NCBI RefSeq assembly: GCF_000192745.1
Contig: NC_015259.1
Span: 3,363,001 to 3,427,000, forward strand
From: Polymorphum gilvum SL003B-26A1
Lineage (GTDB): Bacteria; Pseudomonadota; Alphaproteobacteria; Rhizobiales; Stappiaceae
Reading direction: 5' to 3'
DNA: 64,000 bases
Shown: one piece after another, positions 26,586 to 35,305 of the stretch
How positions within the stretch are numbered: the stretch's first letter is position 1
Layout of the letters: each line of letters begins with the position of its first letter
Made by a program: the position numbers and the translations under genes
Notes under the pieces: model-generated
The model's database searches: none
Told to the model about the DNA's origin: nothing
What the model saw: the letters and a program-made list of their open reading frames with translations, nothing else

Positions 26586-27596
26586 ATGTTGAAATTCAAA
26601 CGTTCGATGATGCCTGCCCTGGCCTGTGCGATCATGCTCGGCGCCGGCCCCGCCAAGGCCGAAACCCTCCGTCTGGGCGATTTCCAGTCGACGACGCACA
26701 TCGTGTCGGTCGAAGGCACGACCCGCTGGATGAAGGCCGTGGAAGAGGCGACCAAAGGCGAGATCACCTTCGAGCATTTTCCCTCCGAGCAGGCAACCAA
26801 GGCAGCCGCCCTGCTGGACGCGGTCAACCACGGAATCCTGGACGCGGCGCTGATCGGAACGATCTACCACGGCGAAAGCCTGCCTATGAACTCGGTTGTC
26901 GGACTGCCGGGTTTCTATGGCTCGGCGGTCACGGGCACGGCCGCGCTGCAGGCCATGCTCGCCGATGGCCCGTTGCGCGAGGAACTGCTGGAATCCGGCG
27001 TCGTTCCGATCTTCGGCTTCGTCCTGCCGCCCTATCAGGTTCTGGCCAAGAAGCGTCTCGGCGGTCCGGCCGACTGGTCCAATCTCAACATCCGCACGGC
27101 CGGCTCGACCCAGGCAATGACCGCACGCAGCCTCGGCGCTGTCGGCGTCAGCATCCCGGGCCCCGAGGTCTACACCGCCGTCGAGACCGGGCGGCTGGAC
27201 GGGATCCTGTTCCCGCTGGCTTCGGTTCCCGGCTACAACCTTCAGGAAGTCGTCACACATATCTCGCGCAACGGCTCCTTCGGCGGCTACAGCTTCGTCA
27301 TGGTCGTCCACCGCGACCGTTTCGAAGGTCTGCCCGAAGCCGTGCGGACCGCAATGCTCGAAGCCGGCAAGGACGTCGCCGCCCATGTCGCCAAGGCACA
27401 GGACGATTCGATCGAAGACCTTGCCGGGAAATGGACCGGGCAGGGGATCGACGTCTACGAGTTCACGGAAGACGAACTCGCCGCGCAGCGCAGCGCAATG
27501 GCCGATGTCAGCGCCGACTGGCTGACGCGCATCGGCCGGGGCGAGGAAACGGCAAAGGCCGTGCTCGAGCAGTATCGCATGCTGACCAGCGACTAG
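26586..27596 (+). CDS. TRAP transporter substrate-binding protein (DctP type), system A
   Basis: 336-aa periplasmic binding protein. Signal peptide 1-25 ends at GPAKA. The mature protein shows the DctP fold, with the carboxylate-binding Arg expected in LNIRTAGSTQAMTARSLGAV at about 157-176. It has a strong ribosome site (gggaggaaaccc). Neighbouring CoA-activation genes suggest a monocarboxylic, perhaps aromatic or branched, acid. Confidence 0.92.
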   Translation: MLKFKRSMMPALACAIMLGAGPAKAETLRLGDFQSTTHIVSVEGTTRWMKAVEEATKGEITFEHFPSEQATKAAALLDAVNHGILDAALIGTIYHGESLPMNSVVGLPGFYGSAVTGTAALQAMLADGPLREELLESGVVPIFGFVLPPYQVLAKKRLGGPADWSNLNIRTAGSTQAMTARSLGAVGVSIPGPEVYTAVETGRLDGILFPLASVPGYNLQEVVTHISRNGSFGGYSFVMVVHRDRFEGLPEAVRTAMLEAGKDVAAHVAKAQDDSIEDLAGKWTGQGIDVYEFTEDELAAQRSAMADVSADWLTRIGRGEETAKAVLEQYRMLTSD

Positions 27597-27623
27597 CGTC
27601 GGCGCTTACATCCTCCTGTCCGA

Positions 27624-27645
27624 GGCGGCCGGGCAACCGGCCGCC
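27624..27645 (+). promoter_or_regulatory. Hairpin between TRAP binding-protein and large-permease genes, system A
   Basis: GGCGGCCGG and CCGGCCGCC are perfect 9-base arms around GCAA, a stable tetraloop. There is no T-run, so it likely protects the upstream message or partly attenuates transcription into the permease gene, as is common where binding protein is needed in excess. Confidence 0.6.
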
Positions 27646-27671
27646 CCTTCCCTGACGAGGCCTGCTCGCGG

Positions 27672-28955
27672 ATGCTGTCCTTTTTCGCTCTCCTCCTGTT
27701 TCTCGCCGCCCTAATGATCCTGCGGATGCCGATCGCTTTCGCGATGGGGATCGCCGGCTGCGTCGGCCTTGCGGTCCAGATCGGACTGAACCCTGCACTT
27801 GCCGTTCTGGAACGAACGTTCTTCGACACCGCCTCCTCTTTCGTCCTCGTCGCCATCCCCTTGTTCATCCTTATGGCTGAACTGCTGACGGCGGGCGACG
27901 TCACCCGCCGCGCCATCGTCGCCTGTCAGGCCTGGGTTGGTCATGTGAAGGGCGGACTGGCCGTCGCCACCGTGGGCGCAGCGGTGCTGCTAGCGGCTCT
28001 GGTCGGCAGCAGCACCGCGTCGACCGCCGCAATGTCGGCCTCGGCCTTTCCCGAGATGCGACGCCACCGTTATGATGATCGACTGGCGGCCGCCGTCGTC
28101 AGTGTCGGCGGCACATTGGCGGTCGTAGTCCCTCCCAGCATCGTGCTGGTGGTCTATGGTGTTCTGACCGAGACGTCGATCGGCAAGCTGTTCATCGCAG
28201 GCGTGATCCCGGGACTGTTGACCGCGTTCGGACTTGCAGCCGTGATCAAGGTCATCTCGCATCGCACCGACTACGCGCCGAAGGGTGACCCCTTCCGGCT
28301 CGGACACGCGATGGGCGTCAGCTGGCAGGTGCTTCCCATGGTCCTGCTCATCATGGCCGTGATCGGCGCGATCTATGGCGGAGTCGCCTCGCCGACTGAA
28401 GCGGCCGCGCTCGGCGTGCTCGGCTCGCTCCTGATCTGCCTGGCGCAACGCACGCTTCGCATGCGGGCGCTCGGCGGCTCGCTCGGCAACGCCATCCGGG
28501 CGACGGTGATGATCGTTGCCATCGTCGCCTGTTCGGCGATCTTCGCCAACTACCTCGCCTTCACCCGGGTCACCCAGACCGTGCTGGCCGCGGTATCGGA
28601 CACCGACATGCCGCGCTACGCGATCCTGATGATCATGGTGCTGATCCTGCTCGTCATGGGCATGTTCATGGACCAGCTCGCCATCCTGTCCCTGGCCATG
28701 CCACTCGCCTTTCCGGCCGCCATGGCATTGGACTTCGATCCGGTCTGGTTCGGGATCATCGTCACGAAGACGGTAGAGATCGGCCTTCTGACCCCACCGC
28801 TGGGCCTGAATGCCTATGTGGCAGCGGCCCAGACGCGGGTACCCCTGAGGGTGATCTTCCGCGGTCTCCTGCCATTCATCGCGATGGAACTCGTGATCCT
28901 CGGGCTTCTTATCGCCTTTCCGCAGATCACGCTCTGGCTGCCGGGGCTGATGTAG
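27672..28955 (+). CDS. TRAP transporter large permease (DctM type), system A
   Basis: 427-aa membrane protein with about 12 segments, the DctM norm. It has the conserved loop GSSTASTAAMSASAFPEM and PPSIVLVVYGVLTETSIGKL near 155-174, and near the C-terminus GLLTPPLGLNAYVAAA. It is the last gene of the operon that starts at the acyl-CoA synthetase. Confidence 0.94.
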   Translation: MLSFFALLLFLAALMILRMPIAFAMGIAGCVGLAVQIGLNPALAVLERTFFDTASSFVLVAIPLFILMAELLTAGDVTRRAIVACQAWVGHVKGGLAVATVGAAVLLAALVGSSTASTAAMSASAFPEMRRHRYDDRLAAAVVSVGGTLAVVVPPSIVLVVYGVLTETSIGKLFIAGVIPGLLTAFGLAAVIKVISHRTDYAPKGDPFRLGHAMGVSWQVLPMVLLIMAVIGAIYGGVASPTEAAALGVLGSLLICLAQRTLRMRALGGSLGNAIRATVMIVAIVACSAIFANYLAFTRVTQTVLAAVSDTDMPRYAILMIMVLILLVMGMFMDQLAILSLAMPLAFPAAMALDFDPVWFGIIVTKTVEIGLLTPPLGLNAYVAAAQTRVPLRVIFRGLLPFIAMELVILGLLIAFPQITLWLPGLM

Positions 28956-29036
28956 GGCCTCCGGACGCTGCCGACCCAGAAAAAGGGGCGCGCCCCGGTT
29001 GACCGAAGCGCGCCTCGAGTGATGGGAGGAAAGGCT

Positions 29037-29060
29037 CCGCCGGGCGCAGCGCGCCGGCGG
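29037..29060. terminator. Bidirectional hairpin between convergent genes
   Basis: CCGCCGG-GCGC and GCGC-(G)-CCGGCGG can pair over 11 bases with one bulge, in the 114-base gap where the TRAP operon (+) meets the amino-acid binding-protein gene (-). A run of T is missing on either side, so terminator function is inferred from position and stability. A second GC palindrome, ggggcgcgcccc, lies at 28985-28996. Confidence 0.4.
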
Positions 29061-29069
29061 CTGGCGGCT

Positions 29070-29894
29070 TCAGCCTCCGAAGCCGAAGCCGACCGGCATG
29101 TCGGTCAGCGTGATGCCGAAGGGCTCCAGACTCTTCAGGATCCAGGTCTGGTTGTTGCCGATGCGGCGGTTGTACTCGGCCCAGGCCGAGACGAAGCTCT
29201 TGAACACCTCGTCGCCGCCGTAGTTGACCGCGATGACCGACGGCGTCGACAGGACAGGTGTCGGCACCTGGACCGCACCGATGGTCGGCGCCTTCTTGGA
29301 GATGACCAGGCCGTTCAGCATCGTGTTGACGAGGCCGTCGGCCTTCCCGGTGGTCACGGCGACAATGGCTTCGTCGCGGGTCTTGAAGCGCAGGATGTTG
29401 GCATTGGGCAGGTACTGCTGCGTGATCAAGTCCTGAGCGGAACCGAGATCAACAGCAAAGGTGTACTTCGGATCGTTCAGCTCCTTCCAGGTCTTGCCGG
29501 CGATCTCTTCCTTGGCCGAAACGATGACGAAGCTGTTGTAGTAGGTCGGGTCCGAGAACGACACCGACAGGGCGCGAACCGGCGTTGCCGTGACGGCAAA
29601 TGCCATGTCGACCTTGCCGCTCTGTACGTCCAGGATTGCGTTGGCCCAGCTCGATTCCACCACTTCCAGCTTGACGTCCAGCATCTTGGCGATGTCGCTG
29701 GCCATGTCGATCACGAAGCCGTTCCATTCGCCCGTGCGCGGATCTTTGTTGAAATACGGCACCTCGTTGAGGATCGCCGGAATGCGCAGCACGCCGCGGG
29801 CACGGATGTCGTCGATCGTCCCGGCGCTGGCCGTCCCGCCCAGAACGGACAGGGCCACGGCGGCCACCCCGAAAATTTTTCCGAAGATGTTCAT
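29070..29894 (-). CDS. Amino-acid-type ABC transporter binding protein (SBP_bac_3)
   Basis: 274-aa periplasmic protein with a signal peptide 1-24 (MNIFGKIFGVAAVALSVLGG, then TASA). The mature start GTIDDIRARGVLRIPAI and the middle VDMAFAVTATPVRALSVSFS are the polar-amino-acid binding fold; the Arg of TPVRALSVSFS and the Asp of the DLGSAQD loop usually hold the alpha-amino acid. It is transcribed away from the operon at 31133-39767, which has the permease and ATPase but no binding protein, so it is the likely missing component (inference). Confidence 0.9.
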   Translation of the reverse strand: MNIFGKIFGVAAVALSVLGGTASAGTIDDIRARGVLRIPAILNEVPYFNKDPRTGEWNGFVIDMASDIAKMLDVKLEVVESSWANAILDVQSGKVDMAFAVTATPVRALSVSFSDPTYYNSFVIVSAKEEIAGKTWKELNDPKYTFAVDLGSAQDLITQQYLPNANILRFKTRDEAIVAVTTGKADGLVNTMLNGLVISKKAPTIGAVQVPTPVLSTPSVIAVNYGGDEVFKSFVSAWAEYNRRIGNNQTWILKSLEPFGITLTDMPVGFGFGG

Positions 29895-30052
29895 AGAAGA
29901 ATCTCCACTGTTCCCCGAATTGTCTGTGCCCCTCCCCGCAGACAGAGCCTTCCCGTCGCGGTTAGCGTGGCTGGAACCAGCGTAGCCCCTGAGCGAGGGG
30001 CGGCAATGCTAGAGAACCCGAAGCACTTATCCTGTTTTTTATATGTCGGCAC

Positions 30053-30982
30053 TCAGGTCGGGCCGAGCGGTGCGTCCTGCGCGCGCGGCGGATCCAGCAC
30101 CGGGCCGACCAGTTCCTTCTGGCAATCGGCAAATAATTGCTGGACGGTCGGATGCTTCTGCAGGAACCCGGCACTGCCGAAATAGACCCGCACTTCAGGC
30201 AGGCTGCTCAGCCTGGTGCTGCGGATCGTCTCGTCTTCAGGCAGGACGCACCAGGACGGGATGATCGAAAAACCGAGCCCCTCCTCGACGCAGCGCTTCA
30301 CGCTGGAGCTTCCCGACGTGGAGATCACCGGCTGCACGATCGCCCCGTCCCGCCCCAGGAAATCGACCGCCAGATTGCGCAGGGTCTGGCCGGGCTCGTA
30401 AGTGATGAACGGCCGGTCGGTCGCCCAGGCCTGGATGTCCTTCTGCTCCGGCGGCTCGCCCCAGGAGCGCGGGTAGACGAGGCTCAGGCGGTAGCTTCCG
30501 AGCAGACGCTGGGGAACCACCGGGTCACCGAAGTAGCGCTCCGAAATGCACACGTCGAGGCTGCCGTTCTTGACCAGTTCGGCAAGCACGGTGTCGCGTT
30601 CATAGACCGCGAACTCCATGTCCGGAAAGCACTCCCGGAACCGCGCCAGCACCTTCGGGAACAGATAGAAGAAGATCGCCTGAGGCATACCGACGCGCAG
30701 CGACGAGCGCTGGCTCTCGATCAACTTGGTCAGCCGCTCGAGCATTATGTCGAGTTCTGGATGCAGCAGACTGTAGAGCGCCCGGCCGCGCGGGGTGAGC
30801 GAGATGCGCTTCGCGCCCTGCTCGGACTCGATCAGCTTGCCGTTCAGGATCTGCTCGAGACGCCGCACATGGTTGGCGGCGGACTGGTAGCTCAGGTTCA
30901 GGTCTCGCGCCGCACCCGAGAACGAGCCGTGGCGCGCCACTTGGTAGAATGTCTGGATCAGGGTGAGGCTGATCTTGGCCAT
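30053..30982 (-). CDS. LysR-type transcriptional regulator
   Basis: 309 aa. HTH at about 1-60: ISLTLIQTFYQVARHGSFSG, then YQSAANHVRRLEQILNGKLI. The effector domain runs from about 90 to 300. The start MAKISLTL is chosen for GGGGAG 8 bases upstream. It is divergent from the flavin dehydrogenase operon, with an inverted repeat between them (31030-31070), so it probably controls that operon, perhaps with the binding-protein gene downstream of it. Confidence 0.92.
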   Translation of the reverse strand: MAKISLTLIQTFYQVARHGSFSGAARDLNLSYQSAANHVRRLEQILNGKLIESEQGAKRISLTPRGRALYSLLHPELDIMLERLTKLIESQRSSLRVGMPQAIFFYLFPKVLARFRECFPDMEFAVYERDTVLAELVKNGSLDVCISERYFGDPVVPQRLLGSYRLSLVYPRSWGEPPEQKDIQAWATDRPFITYEPGQTLRNLAVDFLGRDGAIVQPVISTSGSSSVKRCVEEGLGFSIIPSWCVLPEDETIRSTRLSSLPEVRVYFGSAGFLQKHPTVQQLFADCQKELVGPVLDPPRAQDAPLGPT

Positions 30983-31029
30983 TGATGACTCCCCTGCCGT
31001 CAGACTTAGGGGCCTCAGCGCTTCTACCC

Positions 31030-31070
31030 GATACAAAATTCTTGAACAAGCAAGGCCGTGTTCTTGTATC
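31030..31070. promoter_or_regulatory. Inverted repeat in LysR/flavin-dehydrogenase divergent promoter
   Basis: GATACAA at 31030-31036 and TTGTATC at 31064-31070 are perfect inverted repeats. Between them lies a small palindrome-like CTTGAACAAG (31041-31050). The spacing of 27 bases fits two half-sites on different helix faces bound by a LysR tetramer, but no exact T-N11-A box is obvious. Confidence 0.45.
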
Positions 31071-31132
31071 GACGCCCTGAACCTGCGGCCACCAATATCG
31101 GACCGTCACAAGCAGGATGCCGGTTCCACCTG

Positions 31133-32308
31133 ATGCCCGTTCCACGTCCCCCTTCCGCCCTGATCGCCGGTTCCGGCATCGTCGGGGCTGCCGTCGCCTA
31201 CTTCCTGGCGCAGCGCGGGGTTTCGGTACAGGTGGTCGATGCCGAAGCGCCCGCAGCCCAAGCAAGCGGCTCCGCCGATGGCGCGGTGTCGGTCGCAAGC
31301 AAGCGTCCGGGGCCGCTGATGACCGCGGCGCTCGCGGGTGCCGAACTCTATCGCCAACTGTCTGCCGATGGCCTGTTCGCGGATCTGTACAAGACCCGCT
31401 CGACCTATATCGTGGCGACGTCGGACGCGGAATGCGAGGTTCTGACGGCCCATTCCGCCGCCCTGTCCTGGGCAGGCGTCAGGGTGCGCGAACTGACCGG
31501 CGGCGGCTTGCGCACGGAACTTCCGGTGCTTTCGCCGGCGACCCGCATGGCGATCGAGGTCCATGACGAAGGTCACGCCATCGGTTATCGGGTCGTTCAC
31601 CGCCTGTTGACCGCGTCCGGCGTCGAGGTTCGTCGCGGCACGGCGGTCGAGCGCCTCATCATCGACCCGGGCGGTCGCCGGGTCGTCGGCGTCCAGACGT
31701 CGCGCGGTCCCCTCCATGCCGACGTCGTGATCCTCGCCACCGGCAACGGCACAGCCGACCTGCTCGGACTTCGCGACATCCTCGTTCCCCGCAAGGGGCA
31801 ACTGCTGATCACCGAGCGCGCACCCTCCCTCAACGCGGCCCTTCCCGGTGCCCTCATGTCGGGACGCTACCTGCTCAGCAAGGGCAGCCATACCGGCGGC
31901 GCGAGCACACCGAGCCGCGGCATCGGGCTGGTCATCGATCCCTTGCGGACCGGCCAGTTCCTGATCGGCGGCACGCGCGAAGATCATGCGGACAAGCGCA
32001 CGAACGACCTCGACGCTGTCTCGAGGATCCTGTCCGACGCGCTGGTCCTGCTGCCGGCACTTGCCGATATAAGGTTGCTGCGGACATTCGCCGGTGCCCG
32101 CACCGCCGTCGCCGATGGACTGCCGCTGGTCGGTCGGTTGCCCGGCCTCGACAACGCCTTCATCGCCACTGGCTTCGAAGGGGACGGGATCTGTCTTGGC
32201 CCCATCATCGGCAAGGCGGTCGGCCAGTTGGTGAAGGGCGAGACGCCCGACATCGACCTGTCCGCCTTCGATCCCGCCCGCTTTTCAGCCTGCAGGGTGC
32301 CGGCATGA
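31133..32308 (+). CDS. FAD-dependent amino-acid dehydrogenase, beta subunit (DAO family)
   Basis: 391-aa flavoprotein of the D-amino-acid oxidase/glycine oxidase family. The FAD site is LIAGSGIVGAAVAYFLAQRG at 10-29; the C-terminal GFEGDGICLGPIIGKAVGQL closes the FAD pocket. ATG at 31133 is the preferred start; a GTG 75 bases upstream adds a polar tail. Its order with a small ferredoxin-like and an FAD/NAD subunit is that of octopine/nopaline oxidases, hydrogen-cyanide synthase and D-hydroxyproline dehydrogenase. It would hold the substrate-oxidising FAD. ATGA overlap with the next gene. Confidence 0.9.
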   Translation: MPVPRPPSALIAGSGIVGAAVAYFLAQRGVSVQVVDAEAPAAQASGSADGAVSVASKRPGPLMTAALAGAELYRQLSADGLFADLYKTRSTYIVATSDAECEVLTAHSAALSWAGVRVRELTGGGLRTELPVLSPATRMAIEVHDEGHAIGYRVVHRLLTASGVEVRRGTAVERLIIDPGGRRVVGVQTSRGPLHADVVILATGNGTADLLGLRDILVPRKGQLLITERAPSLNAALPGALMSGRYLLSKGSHTGGASTPSRGIGLVIDPLRTGQFLIGGTREDHADKRTNDLDAVSRILSDALVLLPALADIRLLRTFAGARTAVADGLPLVGRLPGLDNAFIATGFEGDGICLGPIIGKAVGQLVKGETPDIDLSAFDPARFSACRVPA

Positions 32309-32559
32309 GCACGAAGCGCTTCTTCTGGGACTCACGGGAAATCCCGTTCTGCGAGGGCGAGACCATCGCGGCGGCCCTCGACGCGGCCGGCCTGAGCAGC
32401 TTCGGCTCCGATGCCCTCGGCCGGCCGACGCGCTATTTCTGCGGCATCGGCGCCTGTCAGGGCTGTCTCGTGCGCATCGACGGCGTCGCCCGTGAGGCCT
32501 GCCTGACGCTGGCGCGCGACGGACTGCGAATCGAAAGCCTGGAGCACGATGATGTCTGA
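32305..32559 (+). CDS. [2Fe-2S] small subunit of the heterotrimeric dehydrogenase (gamma)
   Basis: 84-aa ferredoxin-like protein. Cys46, Cys51, Cys54 and Cys66 (FCGIGACQGC and REAC) fit C-x4-C-x2-C-x11-C binding one [2Fe-2S] cluster. It overlaps the beta gene by 4 bases and the alpha gene by 11 bases. This subunit passes electrons between the two flavoproteins in the known heterotrimers. Confidence 0.9.
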   Translation: MSTKRFFWDSREIPFCEGETIAAALDAAGLSSFGSDALGRPTRYFCGIGACQGCLVRIDGVAREACLTLARDGLRIESLEHDDV

Positions 32560-33886
32560 TCTCGATGTCCTCGTGATCGGCGGCGGACCGGCGGGCATGG
32601 CGGCCGCGGTGGCGGCCGCTCGCTCCGGCCTGAAGGTCGACCTGGTCGAACAGCGTTCGACGCTCGGTGGCGCCATCTATCGCCTTCCGATGGAAGGTGC
32701 TGCACCGGTTCCGCAATCTCCGGCAGCCCTTCAGCGGCGTGATGCGTTGCTGGACGCCGTCCGGACCGCCGGCATCCGGGTCAGGAGGTCGAGCGTATTC
32801 CTCGGCATCGACGCCGCGGGCCTCGCCCTTGTCGAAGACCGGCAAGCCGGACGTCTGGAGGCCCTGAACGCCCGTGCGGTGATCCTCGCTCTCGGCGCGG
32901 TGGAGAAAGTCCTGCCGCGACCCGGCTGGGATCTGCCCGGCGTCGTTACGGCCGGCGGGCTGCAGGTCATGATGAAGGAAACCGGCCGTCCCCCGCAGGG
33001 GCGCGTCCTATTGGCCGGCTCCGGTCCCCTGCTGCTCGCGCTAGCCGCACAGATGATCCGCATGGGCAATCCGCCAGTTGCCGTCGTCGAGGCCGGTGAT
33101 CCCCTCGCCCATCCCGTCTCGGGCGCCGGCATGCTGGCTCATCCCGCACTGATGCAGGAAGCCGCCGCCTATCTCCGTGACATCGTCAAGGCGCGTGTCC
33201 TGTGGATGCGCGGCACGCGTGTGCAACGCATCACGGCTGCGGCCGGCGCCCTCGTGGCGTCGGTGCGGGACCGGAGAGGAGGCGAGCACGACATCGTCGC
33301 GGACCGCATCGCCCTGCACGACGGCATTCGCTCCAACGACTTCGGCCTGCCCGCAGACAGGGCGGCGTCCGGGCACGGGCCGATCGTCCTGCGTGCCGGT
33401 GATTGCCGCGAAGCCCTGGGCGCAGTTGCCGCCGAGGCCGACGGGCGTCGGACCACGCAACGGGTTACAGCGCTGCTGACCGGCGAAGCCGATGCATCCC
33501 GGCGGATGGATCGCACGCTGGCGTCGATGCGCCATGCCCAGACACTGATCGGCCGGCTGTTTGCCCCCGTGGGCGGCGCAAGCCCGCTTGCGGACCTGCC
33601 GGATGAGACAGTGCTGTGCCGCTGTGAAGGCCGGACCGTGGCAGACCTGCGCAGCCTGCTCGCCGAGCCGGATCTGCCGTCCGGACACGAGGTCAAGCTG
33701 AACGGCCGCTTCGCGATGGGGGCGTGCCAGGGACGGTTTTGCGCGGCCAATGTCGCGACCCTGATGAACGAACTGAGGCCTGCCGAACGCGACGTGGGCG
33801 TACGCGACCTGACCGGTCAGCGCTGGCCGGTTCGGCCCGTAGCCATCGGCGCCCTCATCCGCCCGCACGACGAACCGGACCAGTGA
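32549..33886 (+). CDS. FAD/NAD-type dehydrogenase alpha subunit with C-terminal BFD-like iron-sulfur domain
   Basis: 445 aa. The N-terminal Rossmann site is VLVIGGGPAGMAAAVAAARS at about 7-26; a second nucleotide site is around RVLLAGSGPLLLALAA at 152-167. The C-terminal 90 residues carry VLCRCEGRTVADL and MGACQGRFCAANV, a C-x-C ... C-x4-C BFD-like [2Fe-2S] site. It matches HcnB/OoxA alpha subunits. Two adjacent ATG codons (32549 and 32552) are both possible starts. Confidence 0.9.
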   Translation: MMSDLDVLVIGGGPAGMAAAVAAARSGLKVDLVEQRSTLGGAIYRLPMEGAAPVPQSPAALQRRDALLDAVRTAGIRVRRSSVFLGIDAAGLALVEDRQAGRLEALNARAVILALGAVEKVLPRPGWDLPGVVTAGGLQVMMKETGRPPQGRVLLAGSGPLLLALAAQMIRMGNPPVAVVEAGDPLAHPVSGAGMLAHPALMQEAAAYLRDIVKARVLWMRGTRVQRITAAAGALVASVRDRRGGEHDIVADRIALHDGIRSNDFGLPADRAASGHGPIVLRAGDCREALGAVAAEADGRRTTQRVTALLTGEADASRRMDRTLASMRHAQTLIGRLFAPVGGASPLADLPDETVLCRCEGRTVADLRSLLAEPDLPSGHEVKLNGRFAMGACQGRFCAANVATLMNELRPAERDVGVRDLTGQRWPVRPVAIGALIRPHDEPDQ

Positions 33887-33899
33887 GAGGACTTTCTGA

Positions 33900-35294
33900 A
33901 TGACCCTTAAGGCTGCAGCTCTTGCACAGACTGGTGAGATCACCGTTCGAAACCCGTTCAACGGCGCCGTCGTCGGCGAAGTGGGCGTCACGCCTCCGAC
34001 CGAGGTGTTTCAGGCGATCCTGCGCGCCAAACGGGCCCAGGCGGCGTTCCGCCGCTCGACGCCGGCGGAGCGGCGCGCCCTGCTCGACGCCCTGGCGGCA
34101 GAAATCGCCGGCGACTCGGATACGCTCGCCCGGCTGATCAGCATGGAAATGGGCAAGACCATCCGCGAGGCCCGCAACGAGGTGCGTCGCGCCCAGAACA
34201 CCCTGAAACTGTCCGGCGACGCCGCCACCTTCCTCGACGGCGAAGCCGTCCATTGCGCGATCGTCGAGGGCGGCGCGGACCGGCTGGCGACGATCACTTA
34301 CGAGCCGGTCGGCGTGGTCGGCGCCGTCACGCCGTTCAACTATCCCCTCAACCTCCTGTGCCACAAGCTCGGCCCCGCGATCGCGGCGGGCAACGCCGTG
34401 GTCGCCAAGCCGTCGCCGAAGGCGCCTCTGGCCGCCGCGCGGCTGTACGAACTGGCGGTCAGGGCGGGCTGGCCGCAGGATCTCTTCCAGATCGTGCATG
34501 GCGGTGCCGAAACGGCCGTGGCCATCGCCCGCGGCCCCATCGATCTTCTGTCCTTCACCGGCGGTCCTTCGGCCGGACTGGCGCTCAAGAACGCCAGCGG
34601 CCTGGTACGCTGCCTGATGGAACTGGGCGGCAACGACCCGCTGTTCGTCCTGCCCGACGCCGATCTGGACCGGGCCGTCGCGACGGCTGTCGGCCACCGC
34701 TTCGAAATCGCAGGACAAAGCTGTGCGGCGGTCAAGAAGCTCTACCTGCACACGGACATCGAAGCCGAGTTCACGGACCGGCTGCTGGCCGCCGTCGCCG
34801 CCGTCACCTTCGGCGATCCGTCGCGCGAGGACACCGACATGGGGCCGGTCATCGACGACGCGGCAGCGCGGATCGTCGAGGAGCGGGTACGGGCGACCGT
34901 CGACTGCGGCGCCCGTCTGCTGGCCGGCGGCCCGCGGGAGCAGACGCTGGTCGCGCCGACTGTGATCTCCAGCGTCGGTCCCGACGCGCCGGTCATCGCG
35001 GACGAGACTTTCGGACCGGTGATCGCCATCCGTAGCTTCGACGACGCGCGCAGTGCGATCGCCGAAGTGAACGCCGGCGCCTACGGGCTGCAGGCCGGCG
35101 TGTTCACCAACGATCACGCGCTGATCAGAATGTTCTCCCGCGACCTCGTCGTCGGCGGCGTGATGATCAACGAGGGCCCGGACTTCCGTGCGGAGCATGT
35201 CCCCTTCGGCGGCGTCAAGCGCAGCGGCCTCGGCCGCGAGGGCGTGCGCATCGCCTTGCGGGAAATGTCCGAGCCGAAAGTGGTCATAGACTGA
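33900..35294 (+). CDS. Aldehyde dehydrogenase in amino-acid catabolic operon
   Basis: 464-aa NAD(P) enzyme with both catalytic residues: Glu241 in LMELGGNDP and Cys275 in AGQSCAAVKK; NAD-site AVTPFNYPLNLLCHKLGPAI at about 142-161. The shape resembles the lactaldehyde/GAPN-like branch rather than betaine-aldehyde enzymes. By neighbourhood the substrate could be aspartate semialdehyde or 2-aminoadipate semialdehyde (allysine); 2-oxoglutarate semialdehyde would fit a hydroxyproline route. It sits 13 bases after the alpha subunit gene. Confidence 0.92.
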   Translation: MTLKAAALAQTGEITVRNPFNGAVVGEVGVTPPTEVFQAILRAKRAQAAFRRSTPAERRALLDALAAEIAGDSDTLARLISMEMGKTIREARNEVRRAQNTLKLSGDAATFLDGEAVHCAIVEGGADRLATITYEPVGVVGAVTPFNYPLNLLCHKLGPAIAAGNAVVAKPSPKAPLAAARLYELAVRAGWPQDLFQIVHGGAETAVAIARGPIDLLSFTGGPSAGLALKNASGLVRCLMELGGNDPLFVLPDADLDRAVATAVGHRFEIAGQSCAAVKKLYLHTDIEAEFTDRLLAAVAAVTFGDPSREDTDMGPVIDDAAARIVEERVRATVDCGARLLAGGPREQTLVAPTVISSVGPDAPVIADETFGPVIAIRSFDDARSAIAEVNAGAYGLQAGVFTNDHALIRMFSRDLVVGGVMINEGPDFRAEHVPFGGVKRSGLGREGVRIALREMSEPKVVID

Positions 35295-35305
35295 GGAGGG
35301 AAGCC

